The notes beneath the pieces were generated by a model, which made no database searches, was not told where the DNA came from, and saw only the letters and a program-made list of their open reading frames with translations. A DNA stretch of 64,000 nucleotides, from contig NZ_AFHI01000023.1 of assembly GCF_000217935.1 (NCBI RefSeq), positions 124,001-188,000 of the forward strand, given 5' to 3'. Shown here one piece after another: positions 40,694-48,736 of the stretch (its first letter is position 1; every line of letters begins with the position of its first letter). A program made the position numbers and the translations under genes. The stretch comes from Rheinheimera sp. A13L. GTDB lineage: Bacteria > Pseudomonadota > Gammaproteobacteria > Enterobacterales > Alteromonadaceae.

Positions 40694-42088
40694 TTATTTA
40701 ATCATGAGCCACCCACTGATTAAAAAAGCGATCAGCGCTAAAGAGCCACAAAATAACGCGTAAGGCAGCTGAGTTTTTACATGTTCTAATACGTCACAGC
40801 CTGATGCGACTGAACTGACCACAGTGGTATCGGAGATAGGCGAGCAGTGATCGCCCCAGATCCCACCACTTAAAATAGCGGCCAGCAGCAGAGAAGGGGG
40901 CAAGCCCAGCATTTCCACCAGCGGCATGCCAATTGGAATTAAAATGGCAAAAGTGCCCCATGAAGTGCCTGTGGTAAAAGAAATAATGGCACCAGCGATA
41001 AAAAGTAAAGCGGGAATAAGGACCAGTGGGGTGGACTCTTTGACAAAAGAAGCGACATAAGCCCCGGTGCCGAGATCTTTCATCGCACTGCCCAAAGCCA
41101 GCGACAACAGCACTATACAGACTAAAGGCAGCAGCTCACTCATGCCTTTAAAACCAATAGTCACCAGTTGCTGATGGTTAAATTTCCGGCTGTAAGCCAT
41201 CAGGCCATAAGCCACCACACAAGCTAAAGTGGTGGCGTACAAGGCTGCTTTGGCGCCTGAACCCTCAACTAAACTGCCGTTGCCTGTCCAGAGCATAAAG
41301 GCAACCATGCCCAGAACCAGAGTCAGCAAGGGGACTAACATCAGCGACATACTGCCCGGAGGGATTTCAATATCACTCTGGTTAGACACTGTATTTAAAT
41401 CAATTTCAGCCTGTTTCATCGGGCCATAGACCTTGTCGGTATAGATGGTGTAGAACACCACCATCAGTGTAAAGAGGGCATAAAAATTCAGGGGAATACT
41501 GCCAATTAATACGGAGATAGCCGACTCCGGCAAGTTGTAAGTGCTTAAAAGCCCCAGTACATAAGCACCCCAGCCGTTGAGTAACACCAAAATACAAACA
41601 GGAGCGCTGGTGCTGTCGACTATATAAGCCAGACGGGCGCGGCTCATTTTAAATTTATCGTACAAACCACGTGAGACTATGCCTGCTGTTAAAGCACTCA
41701 GGTTGGATTCAATAAAAACCAGAATGCCTATGCCATAACTGATAAAGCCGGCCTGACGTTTAGTAAGGGCTACACCCTTGCGGATAAACCAGTCCACCAT
41801 AGCTGACACCCCACCGGAATCCCGCATATAAGCCATCAGCGCGCCTATTAGTAAGGAAAATAACAGGATCCTGCTGTTATCGGCAGAAGAGGTGACAGAA
41901 ATAATACGCTCCAGGCTTTGCACCGGACCATGCAACAAAGCGCCGAATACACTCAATTCGGGTTGTTTTAAATAAAGCAGAACTTCAGCACAAGCGACGG
42001 CCAGGATCAGCGCCAGAATCACTTCTTTGCGCCAGATGACAACGGCAATAGCCACTATGGCAGGTAATAAACTTAAACTATCAGGCAC
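40694..42088 (-). CDS. NhaC-family sodium/proton antiporter-like protein
   Basis: 464 residues, about 11-12 hydrophobic segments. Characteristic stretches: SRILLFSLLIGALMAYMRDSGGV, FISYGIGILVFIESNLSALTAG, FTTGTSWGTFAILIPIGMPL and GGIWGDHCSPISDTTVVSS, which are the NhaC signature regions. Relatives exchange sodium for protons or move amino/organic acids. Association with a D-Ala-D-Ala dipeptidase could mean uptake or export of a product such as D-alanine; this is a guess. Confidence 0.87.
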   Translation of the reverse strand: MPDSLSLLPAIVAIAVVIWRKEVILALILAVACAEVLLYLKQPELSVFGALLHGPVQSLERIISVTSSADNSRILLFSLLIGALMAYMRDSGGVSAMVDWFIRKGVALTKRQAGFISYGIGILVFIESNLSALTAGIVSRGLYDKFKMSRARLAYIVDSTSAPVCILVLLNGWGAYVLGLLSTYNLPESAISVLIGSIPLNFYALFTLMVVFYTIYTDKVYGPMKQAEIDLNTVSNQSDIEIPPGSMSLMLVPLLTLVLGMVAFMLWTGNGSLVEGSGAKAALYATTLACVVAYGLMAYSRKFNHQQLVTIGFKGMSELLPLVCIVLLSLALGSAMKDLGTGAYVASFVKESTPLVLIPALLFIAGAIISFTTGTSWGTFAILIPIGMPLVEMLGLPPSLLLAAILSGGIWGDHCSPISDTTVVSSVASGCDVLEHVKTQLPYALFCGSLALIAFLISGWLMIK

Positions 42089-42249
42089 AGCAGCTTCCCA
42101 TTACACAGAGTTAAGCAAATAATGGCTTTTATACTGCAGCAATTAGCTATGGCTTTCCAGTTCGGCTGAAGTCTTTATTGGGTTAGTTGGCTTATTTTTA
42201 TGCGGATCTGCTGGATAAATGCGAAAGAGAAGGTTTGGCGGGGAAAAAA

Positions 42250-42294
42250 TCAAAAAAAAATTAGCTAATACCTGGATTAGAGTACTAGCTAATT
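42250..42294 (-). terminator. Terminator after the triple-BON gene
   Basis: Read on the minus strand: AATTAGCTA (42294-42286), loop, TAGCTAATT (42267-42259), then a run of ten T interrupted once. Strong Rho-independent form; lies 70 bases past the stop at 42364. Confidence 0.85.
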
Positions 42295-42363
42295 CATGCT
42301 GTCACAGGTGCTGCTTTGGGCCATATCAGCAGCTGTAACCGCAAAATCGTGACGTAAAACACG

Positions 42364-43176
42364 TTATTTAAAGGTTAAACTGCCAGCCTTTACGCTTTGC
42401 ACACCTTTGATATTTTCAGCCAGTTGCACGGCCAGAGCTTTTTCAGAGCCACTGTCAACCAGGCCTTCAAGAGTCACCACACCTTTGGTGGTATTTACCG
42501 CAATGTCCGAACCGTCGACATTACGGGAGTACATAAAAGTGGATTTAACCTTGGTCGTGATCCAGCTGTCTGCCATTACAGTGCCGGGTTTGGATGTGTT
42601 ATCCGGGTTGGCTTCTACCGTCAGTTTATTGTCCACCGACACGACGCCTCTGGTGGTCATGGCTAAATTTCCTGCCAGTTCAACTGCTTCTTTCGTTTCA
42701 GCTGTTCCGGTTAACGTCACCATGCCCTTTTGGGTGGTGATTTTGGTGCTGCCGCTGTCGACGTAGCGGCTCCACATCAGTTTAGATTTCACTGCGGCGG
42801 TAACGCTGGCATCATCGATGATTTCGGCGTAACTTGGACCACCAGTACGCTTTGGTGTCTGATAGTTTTCTTCAGTGATCATCTTGTTATCAACGTCGCT
42901 TACGCCATTGACACCTTGTGCAATTTCGGTCGCCAAATCTTTATTTACATCACTTTCTACCTTACCTGTGATGGTGGCTTTTCCATCTTCCACTGCAACA
43001 CTGATATCATCGTGGCGTAAATAAGGGCTGAGCTGATAGGTGGTCAGAATTTGACTTTCCAGCCGTGCGTCAAGTACTTCCTGCCTGGCTTTGTTGTCCT
43101 GAGCCAGCACTGGAACTGATAAACTACTGAGCATCAGTACCAGTAAGGCGGAATGTTGTTTTTTTATCAGTTTCAT
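42364..43176 (-). CDS. Exported protein with three BON domains
   Basis: 270 residues; signal peptide SALLVLMLSSLSVPVLA. Three BON repeats (about 36-100, 120-190 and 200-270), each with the Gly-Val-V-x-L-x-G core: DGKATITGKVES, KGMVTLTGTAETKE, KGVVTLEGLVDSGSEK. BON domains bind phospholipid membranes; OsmY of E. coli is the model and is periplasmic and stress induced. It begins the minus-strand stress group, next to CsbD-like, a second BON and PRC genes. Confidence 0.88.
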   Translation of the reverse strand: MKLIKKQHSALLVLMLSSLSVPVLAQDNKARQEVLDARLESQILTTYQLSPYLRHDDISVAVEDGKATITGKVESDVNKDLATEIAQGVNGVSDVDNKMITEENYQTPKRTGGPSYAEIIDDASVTAAVKSKLMWSRYVDSGSTKITTQKGMVTLTGTAETKEAVELAGNLAMTTRGVVSVDNKLTVEANPDNTSKPGTVMADSWITTKVKSTFMYSRNVDGSDIAVNTTKGVVTLEGLVDSGSEKALAVQLAENIKGVQSVKAGSLTFK

Positions 43177-43194
43177 GTGGCTCTCTCGGTTTAA

Positions 43195-43542
43195 TTAACT
43201 GCGATTGTCGATAAACTTTTTCACTTGTTTGTCGGCTTCCGGGCCACTGATGGAATAACGTGCTTGCACCAGTTCAGATAATTTAGCCGGTTCGCCTGCT
43301 GATTTTTTCAGCTCGCTTTCGGACAGCTTGCTCCACATTTTATGTGCAGCGCCTACACGCTTTTTCCAGGCATCGTCTGTTGTTTTGTTTTGCTGTGGGC
43401 TGGCCAGGCTCTGGCTTTTTTGTGTGGTTGCAGCTGTTGAGGCTTTAGTCGTTTTTGGATCTTTGGTTGTTGTGGTCGTACTAATAGGTGTGCCGGCAAT
43501 AATAGGACTGATCTTTGCTGTTTTATCTTTAGATGTAGTCAT
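43195..43542 (-). CDS. CsbD-like small stress protein with Thr-rich N-terminus
   Basis: 115 residues. Residues 1-55 are Thr/Lys rich and probably disordered (STTTTTKDPKTTKASTAATT). The C-terminal half (AHKMWSKLSESELKKSAGEPAKLSELVQ..., RYSISGPEADKQVKKF) follows the CsbD/YjbJ pattern W-x-K-L-s-x-x-E-L...L-x-x-R-Y-x-I...A-x-x-Q-V. A paralogue is at 56463. Start 43542 is supported by AAGGAGA; an upstream ATG would read through the leader hairpin. Probable cytoplasmic osmotic/general stress protein. Confidence 0.75.
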   Translation of the reverse strand: MTTSKDKTAKISPIIAGTPISTTTTTKDPKTTKASTAATTQKSQSLASPQQNKTTDDAWKKRVGAAHKMWSKLSESELKKSAGEPAKLSELVQARYSISGPEADKQVKKFIDNRS

Positions 43543-43557
43543 TAGTATTCTCCTTGA

Positions 43558-43592
43558 CCTGCATGCTTCTGCGAAAGTGCAAAGCATGCAGG
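43558..43592 (-). promoter_or_regulatory. Stem-loop in the leader of the CsbD-like gene
   Basis: CCTGCATGCT (43558-43567) and AGCATGCAGG (43583-43592) form a perfect 10-bp stem, extended by inner pairs, immediately before the AAGGAGA ribosome site. Could be a translation or mRNA stability element, or the terminator of the upstream transcript. Confidence 0.6.
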
Positions 43593-43664
43593 GGGTGACG
43601 CTTAACTAAAGTAGGAGGAATCAAAGCGCACTTCGGTGCGTTACCGCGCTAAAGTCAGAAAAGC

Positions 43665-43976
43665 TTATTTAATACGCATGTCATCTTTTACCGACATTAC
43701 GCCAGATACGCCACGAGCCAGAGTAATAGCTCTGTCTGCATCAGTACGTGAATTAATAAAGCCACTTAGTTGCACTACGCCTTTAAAAGTTTCGACGTTA
43801 ATCTCTGCCACTTTTAGGCCTTTTTCGCCCAAAAATGCCGCTTTCACTTTAGCGGTGATCACTGTGTCGTCGACATACTCGCCAGTGCCTTCAGAGGTAC
43901 GGGTGGATGCACAGCTCACGCTGCCAAGGACTGTCACTGCCAGCAAGGTAGCCAGCAAAAATGGTTTAATAGTCAT
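43665..43976 (-). CDS. Single BON-domain lipoprotein
   Basis: 103 residues from the ATG at 43976 (GGAG upstream). Lipoprotein signal (FLLATLLAVTVLGSVSCAS). One BON domain: DDTVITAKVKAAFLGEKGLK, KGVVQLSGFINSRTDADRAI, GVSGVMSVKDDM. Membrane-bound periplasmic stress protein by family. Its leader has a bipartite hairpin (GGTTGCC 43994-44000 with GGCAACC 44032-44038) directly before the ribosome site, similar in placement to the CsbD-like and PRC genes nearby. Confidence 0.85.
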   Translation of the reverse strand: MTIKPFLLATLLAVTVLGSVSCASTRTSEGTGEYVDDTVITAKVKAAFLGEKGLKVAEINVETFKGVVQLSGFINSRTDADRAITLARGVSGVMSVKDDMRIK

Positions 43977-44078
43977 AAGTATTCTCCAATAAAGGTTGCC
44001 TGGTTCAGGCCCGGAAAGGGCTGGTTCACTGGGCAACCTGAGTCAATAAAACAGCAGAATAATGCCGGGGTTCTGTGG

Positions 44079-44225
44079 TCAGAGACGGCGTCTTTGCACT
44101 ATACGCAGTACAAAAAGCACTAAGGCTACAACCAATAACAGGTGCAGTGCACCACCCAGCGAATAAGATGAAACCATGCCCAAAAGCCATAAGATCACCA
44201 GCACCGCAACAATAGTTTCTAACAT
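44079..44225 (-). CDS. Lmo0937-type mini membrane protein, 48 aa
   Basis: 48 residues, almost entirely two membrane helices: LETIVAVLVILWLLGMVSSY and LHLLLVVALVLFVLRIV, joined by SLGGALH, with a basic tail QRRRL. This is the Lmo0937 family pattern (W-L-L-G, Y-x-L-G-G, H-L-L-L-V). GGAG lies seven bases before the ATG at 44225. Tiny genes of this family accompany stress genes such as CsbD, BON and PRC-barrel genes, as here. Confidence 0.85.
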   Translation of the reverse strand: MLETIVAVLVILWLLGMVSSYSLGGALHLLLVVALVLFVLRIVQRRRL

Positions 44226-44305
44226 GAAGTACTCCATATAGTTGGCGAAAAGCCTACTTTGAGTGAAGTGGTTTTAGCGGTCTGTGCGTTGGCGTACTTA
44301 TAATG

Positions 44306-44335
44306 AAAAAGCCCTGAAATCAGGGTTCAGGGCTT
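44306..44335 (-). terminator. Terminator after the PRC-barrel gene
   Basis: On the minus strand: AAGCCCTGA (44335-44327), loop, TCAGGGCTT (44317-44309), followed by TTTCATT. It separates the PRC-barrel gene from the Lmo0937-type gene. Confidence 0.75.
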
Positions 44336-44379
44336 AGCTTGTTGATACCATCAGCACTCTTTAATCAAGCGCTGTACAA

Positions 44380-44793
44380 TCAGTTGGTTCTGTTGTAGTA
44401 ACTATGGATCAGTTCACGCCAGGTATTGTCAGCCATATCCGGCCAATTATCTTTATCAAAACCAGGCGCGTTCTCTAACCTGTCTTTATCAATATCCAGT
44501 TTAAATCTTTTGTTTTCCGTATCCAGGATCAGTGCATTCCAAGGCACTGCAAATAGTTTTTCACCCATGCCTAAAAAAGAGCCGAAGGACAAGACGGCAT
44601 AACTGACTTTGCCGTCCTTCATATCCAACATCAGCTCTTTGATATCACCCACTTGTTCTTCATGGTGATTGTAGACATCGTTACCTATCAGGGTTTCTGC
44701 ACCCATCAGGCTTGGGCCTGGGCCCTGATTACCATGTTCAGGCAGGCTACTGGTTTTATAAATGCCATATTGGTCTTTATCGTTGTAATTCAC
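44380..44793 (-). CDS. PRC-barrel domain protein
   Basis: 137 residues with a GTG start at 44793 preceded by AAGGAG. One PRC-barrel: AETLIGNDVYNHHEEQVGDIKELMLDMKDGKVSYAVLSFG, then LFAVPWNALILDTENKRFKLDIDKDRLENAPGF. Stand-alone PRC-barrel proteins of this kind occur in stress clusters; some relate to RimM and H subunits of reaction centres, but the molecular role here is unknown. The leader contains two small hairpins, one with a GAAA loop (AGGC-GAAA-GCCT). Confidence 0.87.
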   Translation of the reverse strand: MNYNDKDQYGIYKTSSLPEHGNQGPGPSLMGAETLIGNDVYNHHEEQVGDIKELMLDMKDGKVSYAVLSFGSFLGMGEKLFAVPWNALILDTENKRFKLDIDKDRLENAPGFDKDNWPDMADNTWRELIHSYYNRTN

Positions 44794-44886
44794 TGAGAAC
44801 TCCTTGAGGCTTTCGCCTGAGCTGCCGGCGCAGCTGCATCATACCGGACCCCGAGTCTGCCCCGTTCAGGCAACAGCTTCCGTTCG

Positions 44887-45618
44887 TCAACGAACAAAGC
44901 CAGTGTTTGGATAAGGTAAATCAGGTAAAAAAAGCTGCTGTTTATCCAGTAAATCGCGGTAACAGCTGCAGCAGGCTTTCTCCAGTGCGGCACGATTTAA
45001 AATATGAATTTGGCCTCTGTGATAATCGATGATTTTTTTTTGGAGCAGAGAACCTGCAGCTTCAGTTACGCTGCTGCGTCTTACTCCTAACATCGACGCC
45101 AGATACTGGTGGGTCAGGAAAAATTGATCGCCGCCAGCCCTGTCGTGGGTCATTAACAGCCAACGGGCTAAACGGGGTTCAGTTTCATGGTAATGATTGC
45201 AGCAGACTAAACGGGTCAGTTGAACGACATAAAATGCCAGATATTGTTGCAGCAGTTGCTGTAATTTAACGCAGTGCTTCAGTTCAGTGGCAAAAATTTC
45301 AGTTTCAATCTGTAAGGCGGTCCCATCGCCCTGAACCACGGCCTGCACGGGCGAAGCATGCACATCTACACAAGATAAAGCGCCGAGCATGCCTTCATTG
45401 CCAATTAAACCTACTTCTAAGCGTTGATTATGTTGCAAAGACGTCAGAATTGAAATAAAACCCGACAAAGGAAAATAAACATAACCACAGTTTTTTCCTT
45501 CTTCACATAACAGCTGACCAAATTCCATGTTGACGGTTTTACAGTGCCGCATGATCCTTTGTTGTTCCTCGTCAGACAGTTGTTGCAAAAGTTTGTTTTG
45601 CGGTTGGTCTGTATGCAT
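44887..45618 (-). CDS. Crp/Fnr-family regulator
   Basis: 243 residues. Cyclic-nucleotide-binding-like beta roll (LLCEEGKNCGYVYFPLSGFISILTSL, then EVGLIGNEGMLG) and C-terminal winged helix (FFLTHQYLASMLGVRRSSVTEAAGSLLQKKIIDYHRGQIHIL). No Fnr-type N-terminal cysteine cluster, and the cAMP-binding Arg/Ser pair is absent, so the effector is unknown. About 30% similar by eye to the two other Crp/Fnr genes in the window and of the same subfamily (GNEGMLG). Confidence 0.88.
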   Translation of the reverse strand: MHTDQPQNKLLQQLSDEEQQRIMRHCKTVNMEFGQLLCEEGKNCGYVYFPLSGFISILTSLQHNQRLEVGLIGNEGMLGALSCVDVHASPVQAVVQGDGTALQIETEIFATELKHCVKLQQLLQQYLAFYVVQLTRLVCCNHYHETEPRLARWLLMTHDRAGGDQFFLTHQYLASMLGVRRSSVTEAAGSLLQKKIIDYHRGQIHILNRAALEKACCSCYRDLLDKQQLFLPDLPYPNTGFVR

Positions 45619-45993
45619 CAGACGCGCCTTGTTAATGAGTACTAAACTCTATTCTGTTTGATTCGATTGCAGATTTCTGTTCGCCACAGCACTAAGCTCT
45701 TTGCTCAGAGCGCTGACGCACAGAAAGCTATTCCGGCCCTGTGTCAGGCTGAACTTTGTAAGGACTGGCGTTGATTTGTTGGGTGCAAGGAAGAATGGAA
45801 TTGACTGAGTAATAGGTATCAGATGAAGAAACCGTCACTCGTACTACCTGCTTCAGGGCACGCTGTGCAGGCAGAAAAAAACAGGCTATGTTTACCCCCT
45901 GCTTTTTTGCAAAAACTTCGTTGTCGGTTAAAGCGGGTAGTGAAAAGACATCAGGCAACCACTACCGGCGAATAAAACAAACCGGCAACGAAC
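45619..45993. other. Gap between two Crp/Fnr genes, nothing clear
   Basis: 375 bases with no convincing gene. A 76-codon open frame on the minus strand (45728-45958) has no ribosome site and no recognisable protein features. No hairpin or palindrome stands out. Confidence 0.5.
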
Positions 45994-46719
45994 TTATACT
46001 TTGGCGGGTTGTTTGGCCCAGGGCAATAAACGGTCTGACTCTTTACGCACTACGGCATAACATTCACAACTTAAGCTTTCAAGTTTGGGGCGATTAAGCA
46101 CCTGAATGAGGCCTCTGTGGTATTCAATTACACCTAAACGCTGTAAACGACCGGCGGCATCTGTAACGCCTTCACGGCGTACGCCCAGCATATTGGCAAT
46201 GAGCTCCTGCGTCATTCTCAGTTCATTACCCTCCAATCTGTCCAGCGACAATAACAACCAGCGACACAATTGCTGGTCAATAGAGTGATGGCGGTTACAA
46301 ACAGCTGTTTGTGCCATTTGAGTGATAAGGGCCTGGGTGTACCTCAAAAATGTGTGCAGCAAGGCGCCATGACGATGAAACTCATCTTTTACGCGATGTG
46401 CCAGTAAACGATAAGCCTGGCCGGCGCTTTGTACTATGGCCCTGCTGGTGGTGCTGTCGCCGCCCATAAAAAGTGCAACCCCAATTAAGCCTTCTTTACC
46501 TACTACTGAAATTTCGGCAGAAGCGCCACTCTCCATCACATACAGCAAAGAGACAATGGAATTGGTGGGAAAGTAAATGTAACGCAGTGTATCTCCGGAT
46601 TCATACAACACTTTGCCAAGAGGCAACTCAACAAACTCCATATGCGGATACAATCTTTCCCGAACTTCGGCAGGCAGGGCAGCCAGCAGATGATTCTGCT
46701 GTGGGCCTTTTAAATGAGG
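45994..46719 (-). CDS. Crp/Fnr-family regulator, paralogue A
   Basis: 241 residues, nearly identical to the protein at 52860-53588. Beta roll with KVLYESGDTLRYIYFPTNSIVSLLYVMESG and SVVGKEGLIGVALFMGG; DNA-binding helices LRMTQELIANMLGVRREGVTDAAGRLQRLGVIEYHRG. The start at MPHLKGP (46719) is set by comparison: in the paralogue an in-frame TAA precedes this codon, and both have GGAG just upstream. A perfect 18-bp palindrome lies 74 bases before the start. Confidence 0.9.
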   Translation of the reverse strand, partial: PHLKGPQQNHLLAALPAEVRERLYPHMEFVELPLGKVLYESGDTLRYIYFPTNSIVSLLYVMESGASAEISVVGKEGLIGVALFMGGDSTTSRAIVQSAGQAYRLLAHRVKDEFHRHGALLHTFLRYTQALITQMAQTAVCNRHHSIDQQLCRWLLLSLDRLEGNELRMTQELIANMLGVRREGVTDAAGRLQRLGVIEYHRGLIQVLNRPKLESLSCECYAVVRKESDRLLPWAKQPAKV

Positions 46720-46792
46720 CATCCAAAACTCCATGTATAAATTTACGGTCAACATTGACCAGCATTAGCATTATCTTATTATCCTCTCTGGT

Positions 46793-46810
46793 CTGTACGG
46801 CGCCGTACAG
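46793..46810. promoter_or_regulatory. Palindromic operator candidate, CTGTACGGCGCCGTACAG
   Basis: Perfect 18-bp palindrome in the divergent gap between the Crp/Fnr paralogue A gene and the DUF4142 gene. A related palindrome (TGTACG-TCGT-CGTACA) is at the same distance from paralogue B. Probable binding site of this regulator pair or of a common controller. Confidence 0.65.
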
Positions 46811-47032
46811 AGAATTCTGTTTCCGTAAAATGAGTTTGTGATCTAAAGATTTAACTGTTTTTTCTGATGAAAAATAACAGTGACCCTATCTGTTCCGGAG
46901 TTACGGTTTTTACCATTCAATGTTCGATACCATACCGAAACCTGGGTTTTTATTCGCCAGTATGGGGTTCGCTCTGGTAACCCTGTTGTTGGTTATCTGA
47001 CTGAATTCAAAATTAATCCAATGAGGTATTCA

Positions 47033-47551
47033 ATGATGAACATGAAGAGAATTCTATCCACTGGCGCTCTGGTATGTATCTTAGGTGCGGCATCAAGCCT
47101 GGCCTTTGCTGCAGACAAAATCGATGCCGACGACTTTGTGGAAGAAGTATCTGCAAAAGGCATTGCAGAAGTACAGAGCGCAAAAATGGCGCAACAGAAA
47201 TCAAGCTCTGCTGATATCAAAGCTTTCGCCACAAAAATGATTACTGATCATACAGCCGCTAATGCGGAACTTGCAGGTATTGCAAGCCGGAAAAATCTGG
47301 AGGTTTCTGATGAAGCAGAGATGACCAACAAAGCGAAAAAATTCATGTTGGAACAACGTGATGGTGAATCCTTCGATAAAGCTTATGCAAAAAACCAGGT
47401 TGCAGCACACGAGGACACTATCGAATTATTCCAGCGGGCTACGCTCTCTGATGATGCTGAGATTGCAGCTTTTGCGACTAAAACCTTACCTAAACTGCAA
47501 AACCATTTAAAAATGGCGAAAGAGTTGGCCGCAACACACGATAAAGAATAA
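47033..47551 (+). CDS. DUF4142 exported protein
   Basis: 172 residues with a signal peptide (ILSTGALVCILGAASSLAFA, cleavage before ADKID). The mature part is the DUF4142 four-helix, ferritin-like fold: DADDFVEEVSAKGIAEVQSAKMA, SADIKAFATKMITDHTAANAELAGIA, FDKAYAKNQVAAHEDTIELFQRA, FATKTLPKLQNHLKMAKELA with the conserved His near the end. Function of the family is not known; it is linked to envelope stress. Start 47033 has GAGG seven bases upstream. Confidence 0.87.
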   Translation: MMNMKRILSTGALVCILGAASSLAFAADKIDADDFVEEVSAKGIAEVQSAKMAQQKSSSADIKAFATKMITDHTAANAELAGIASRKNLEVSDEAEMTNKAKKFMLEQRDGESFDKAYAKNQVAAHEDTIELFQRATLSDDAEIAAFATKTLPKLQNHLKMAKELAATHDKE

Positions 47552-47656
47552 ACAGAGTCATTGCTGCCAGCAGTCAGGGCTGTTGGCAGTTAATGCCTGA
47601 CCACTATAAAACTGAGCCTGTGCTGAAGCAGGTGTGAGAGTCTGTAGGGGAGTGAG

Positions 47657-48028
47657 ATGGCTGCTGGCAACAAAGAGAAATACACCAAAGATCAAAGAAA
47701 AAAAGCAACATACCTTGAAGAAAACGAGGAAGAAAAAGCAGTTTCTTACAAAAAAACTCAGCCTGTGGCCCGCCCGCCTATGACGAAAGGATCCGGTGTG
47801 GATGAATTCGCAGCATCAGGTTCTACGGCGGCTAAAAGGGAAAAACATGCGAAGCGGAAACATTCAGCAAAAAATGCTGATAAAACGCAGCATAGCCAGG
47901 CTGAACCTGGCAGATTAGAGCAAGAGCCTATTGACGCCTTGCGTAAAAAAGCCCGAAAAAAGCATATCAGTGGCAGTTCATCTATGACTCAGCTGGAACT
48001 TATACAAGCTCTAAGCAGTTCATCCTAG
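47657..48028 (+). CDS. Lys-rich protein with C-terminal Rho-N/SAP-like helix
   Basis: 123 residues, strongly basic and mostly disordered. The N-terminus (NKEKYTKDQRKKATYLEENE) resembles the small 'KYTDKQKRKAEHIEE' family often annotated as plasmid-stabilisation-like. The C-terminus (PIDALRKKARKKHISGSSSM and TQLELIQAL) resembles the Rho N-terminal/SAP-type helix-extended loop-helix found in small nucleic-acid-binding proteins. The ATG follows a GGGAGTGAG site. Likely DNA- or RNA-associated stress protein. Confidence 0.72.
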   Translation: MAAGNKEKYTKDQRKKATYLEENEEEKAVSYKKTQPVARPPMTKGSGVDEFAASGSTAAKREKHAKRKHSAKNADKTQHSQAEPGRLEQEPIDALRKKARKKHISGSSSMTQLELIQALSSSS

Positions 48029-48086
48029 CTTCACCCTGTTCTCCACCAGCCTGACGTGCTGGATTTTTGGTTACCCCAAGGTTGAT

Positions 48087-48248
48087 TTATCTGACGGCTT
48101 CAGCGCTGGCGGCAGAGAACCCCCTTTTAAATAAATTACTCAGACCATGCCCTGAAACAACCGCAAAAATGGCCCCAGAAATAACCAAAGATATAAAGAG
48201 TACGATACCGAACAGAGATGCTCTTAAGCTTTCTTTATGGTGATTCAT
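48087..48248 (-). CDS. Small single-pass membrane protein, 53 aa
   Basis: A 53-codon minus-strand frame. It starts with MNHHKESLRASLFG, then one strong membrane helix (IVLFISLVISGAIFAVVSG) and a positively charged amphipathic tail (LSNLFKRGFSAASAEAVR). Its first five codons lie inside the first unit of the 48-bp minisatellite, and the other units carry copies of the same start region. There is no good ribosome site at the usual distance; GAGGTGA is 22 bases upstream. No family is recognised. Hydrophobicity pattern and codon choice look real. Confidence 0.55.
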   Translation of the reverse strand: MNHHKESLRASLFGIVLFISLVISGAIFAVVSGHGLSNLFKRGFSAASAEAVR

Positions 48249-48586
48249 AACAGGGGCCGCACCAGTGTCACCTCAGCAACCTTTATGGTGATTCATAACA
48301 GGGGCTACAACAGTGTCACCTCAGCAACCTTTATGGTGATTCATAACAGGGGCCGCAACAGTGTCACCTCCGCAACCTTTATGGTGATTTATAACAGGGG
48401 CTGCAACAGTGTCACCCAGCGACCTTTATGGTGATTTATAACAGGGGCTGCAACAGTGTCACCTCAGCAACCTTTATGGTGATTCATAACAGGGGCTACA
48501 ACAGTGTGACCTCAGCAACCTTTATGGTGATTTATAACAGGGGCTACAACAGTGTCACCTCAGCAACCTTTATGGTGATTTATGGC
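48237..48586. repeat. 48-bp minisatellite, about 7.3 units
   Basis: Units begin at 48237, 48285, 48333, 48381, 48428, 48476, 48524 and (partial) 48572; all are 48 bp except the fourth, which is 47. Consensus begins ATGGTGATTCATAACAGGGG and ends CACCTCAGCAACCTTT. Units contain GGTGA...TCACC arms. There are no unique spacers, so it is not CRISPR. It dominates the 709-base gap 48029-48736 together with the small minus-strand gene. Confidence 0.95.
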
Positions 48587-48736
48587 AGACGCTTCACCGG
48601 CGTCGCTTCAGCAACTATGGGTAGTCTCAACCTGTGAACCAATGAAGGACAGTTTAATGAGCAGGGCAACAGGATTGGAATCGAAACAGCTAGTGATGTC
48701 AGTGAGCCATAGAATTATTTTTGCAGCATTCAGTCT

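Noticed and set aside
45728..45958. 76-codon minus-strand frame between two Crp/Fnr genes
   Set aside because: No ribosome site, no signal or domain, composition not gene-like.
48237..48586. CRISPR array
   Set aside because: Units are contiguous 48-bp repeats with no unique spacers, and no cas genes are nearby.
48237..48637. Plus-strand open frames in the minisatellite encoding 16-residue repeats (MVIHNRGYNSVTSATF type)
   Set aside because: Openness follows from the 48-bp period; the 47-bp unit breaks the frame, there is no ribosome site, and the minus-strand reading explains the unit better.
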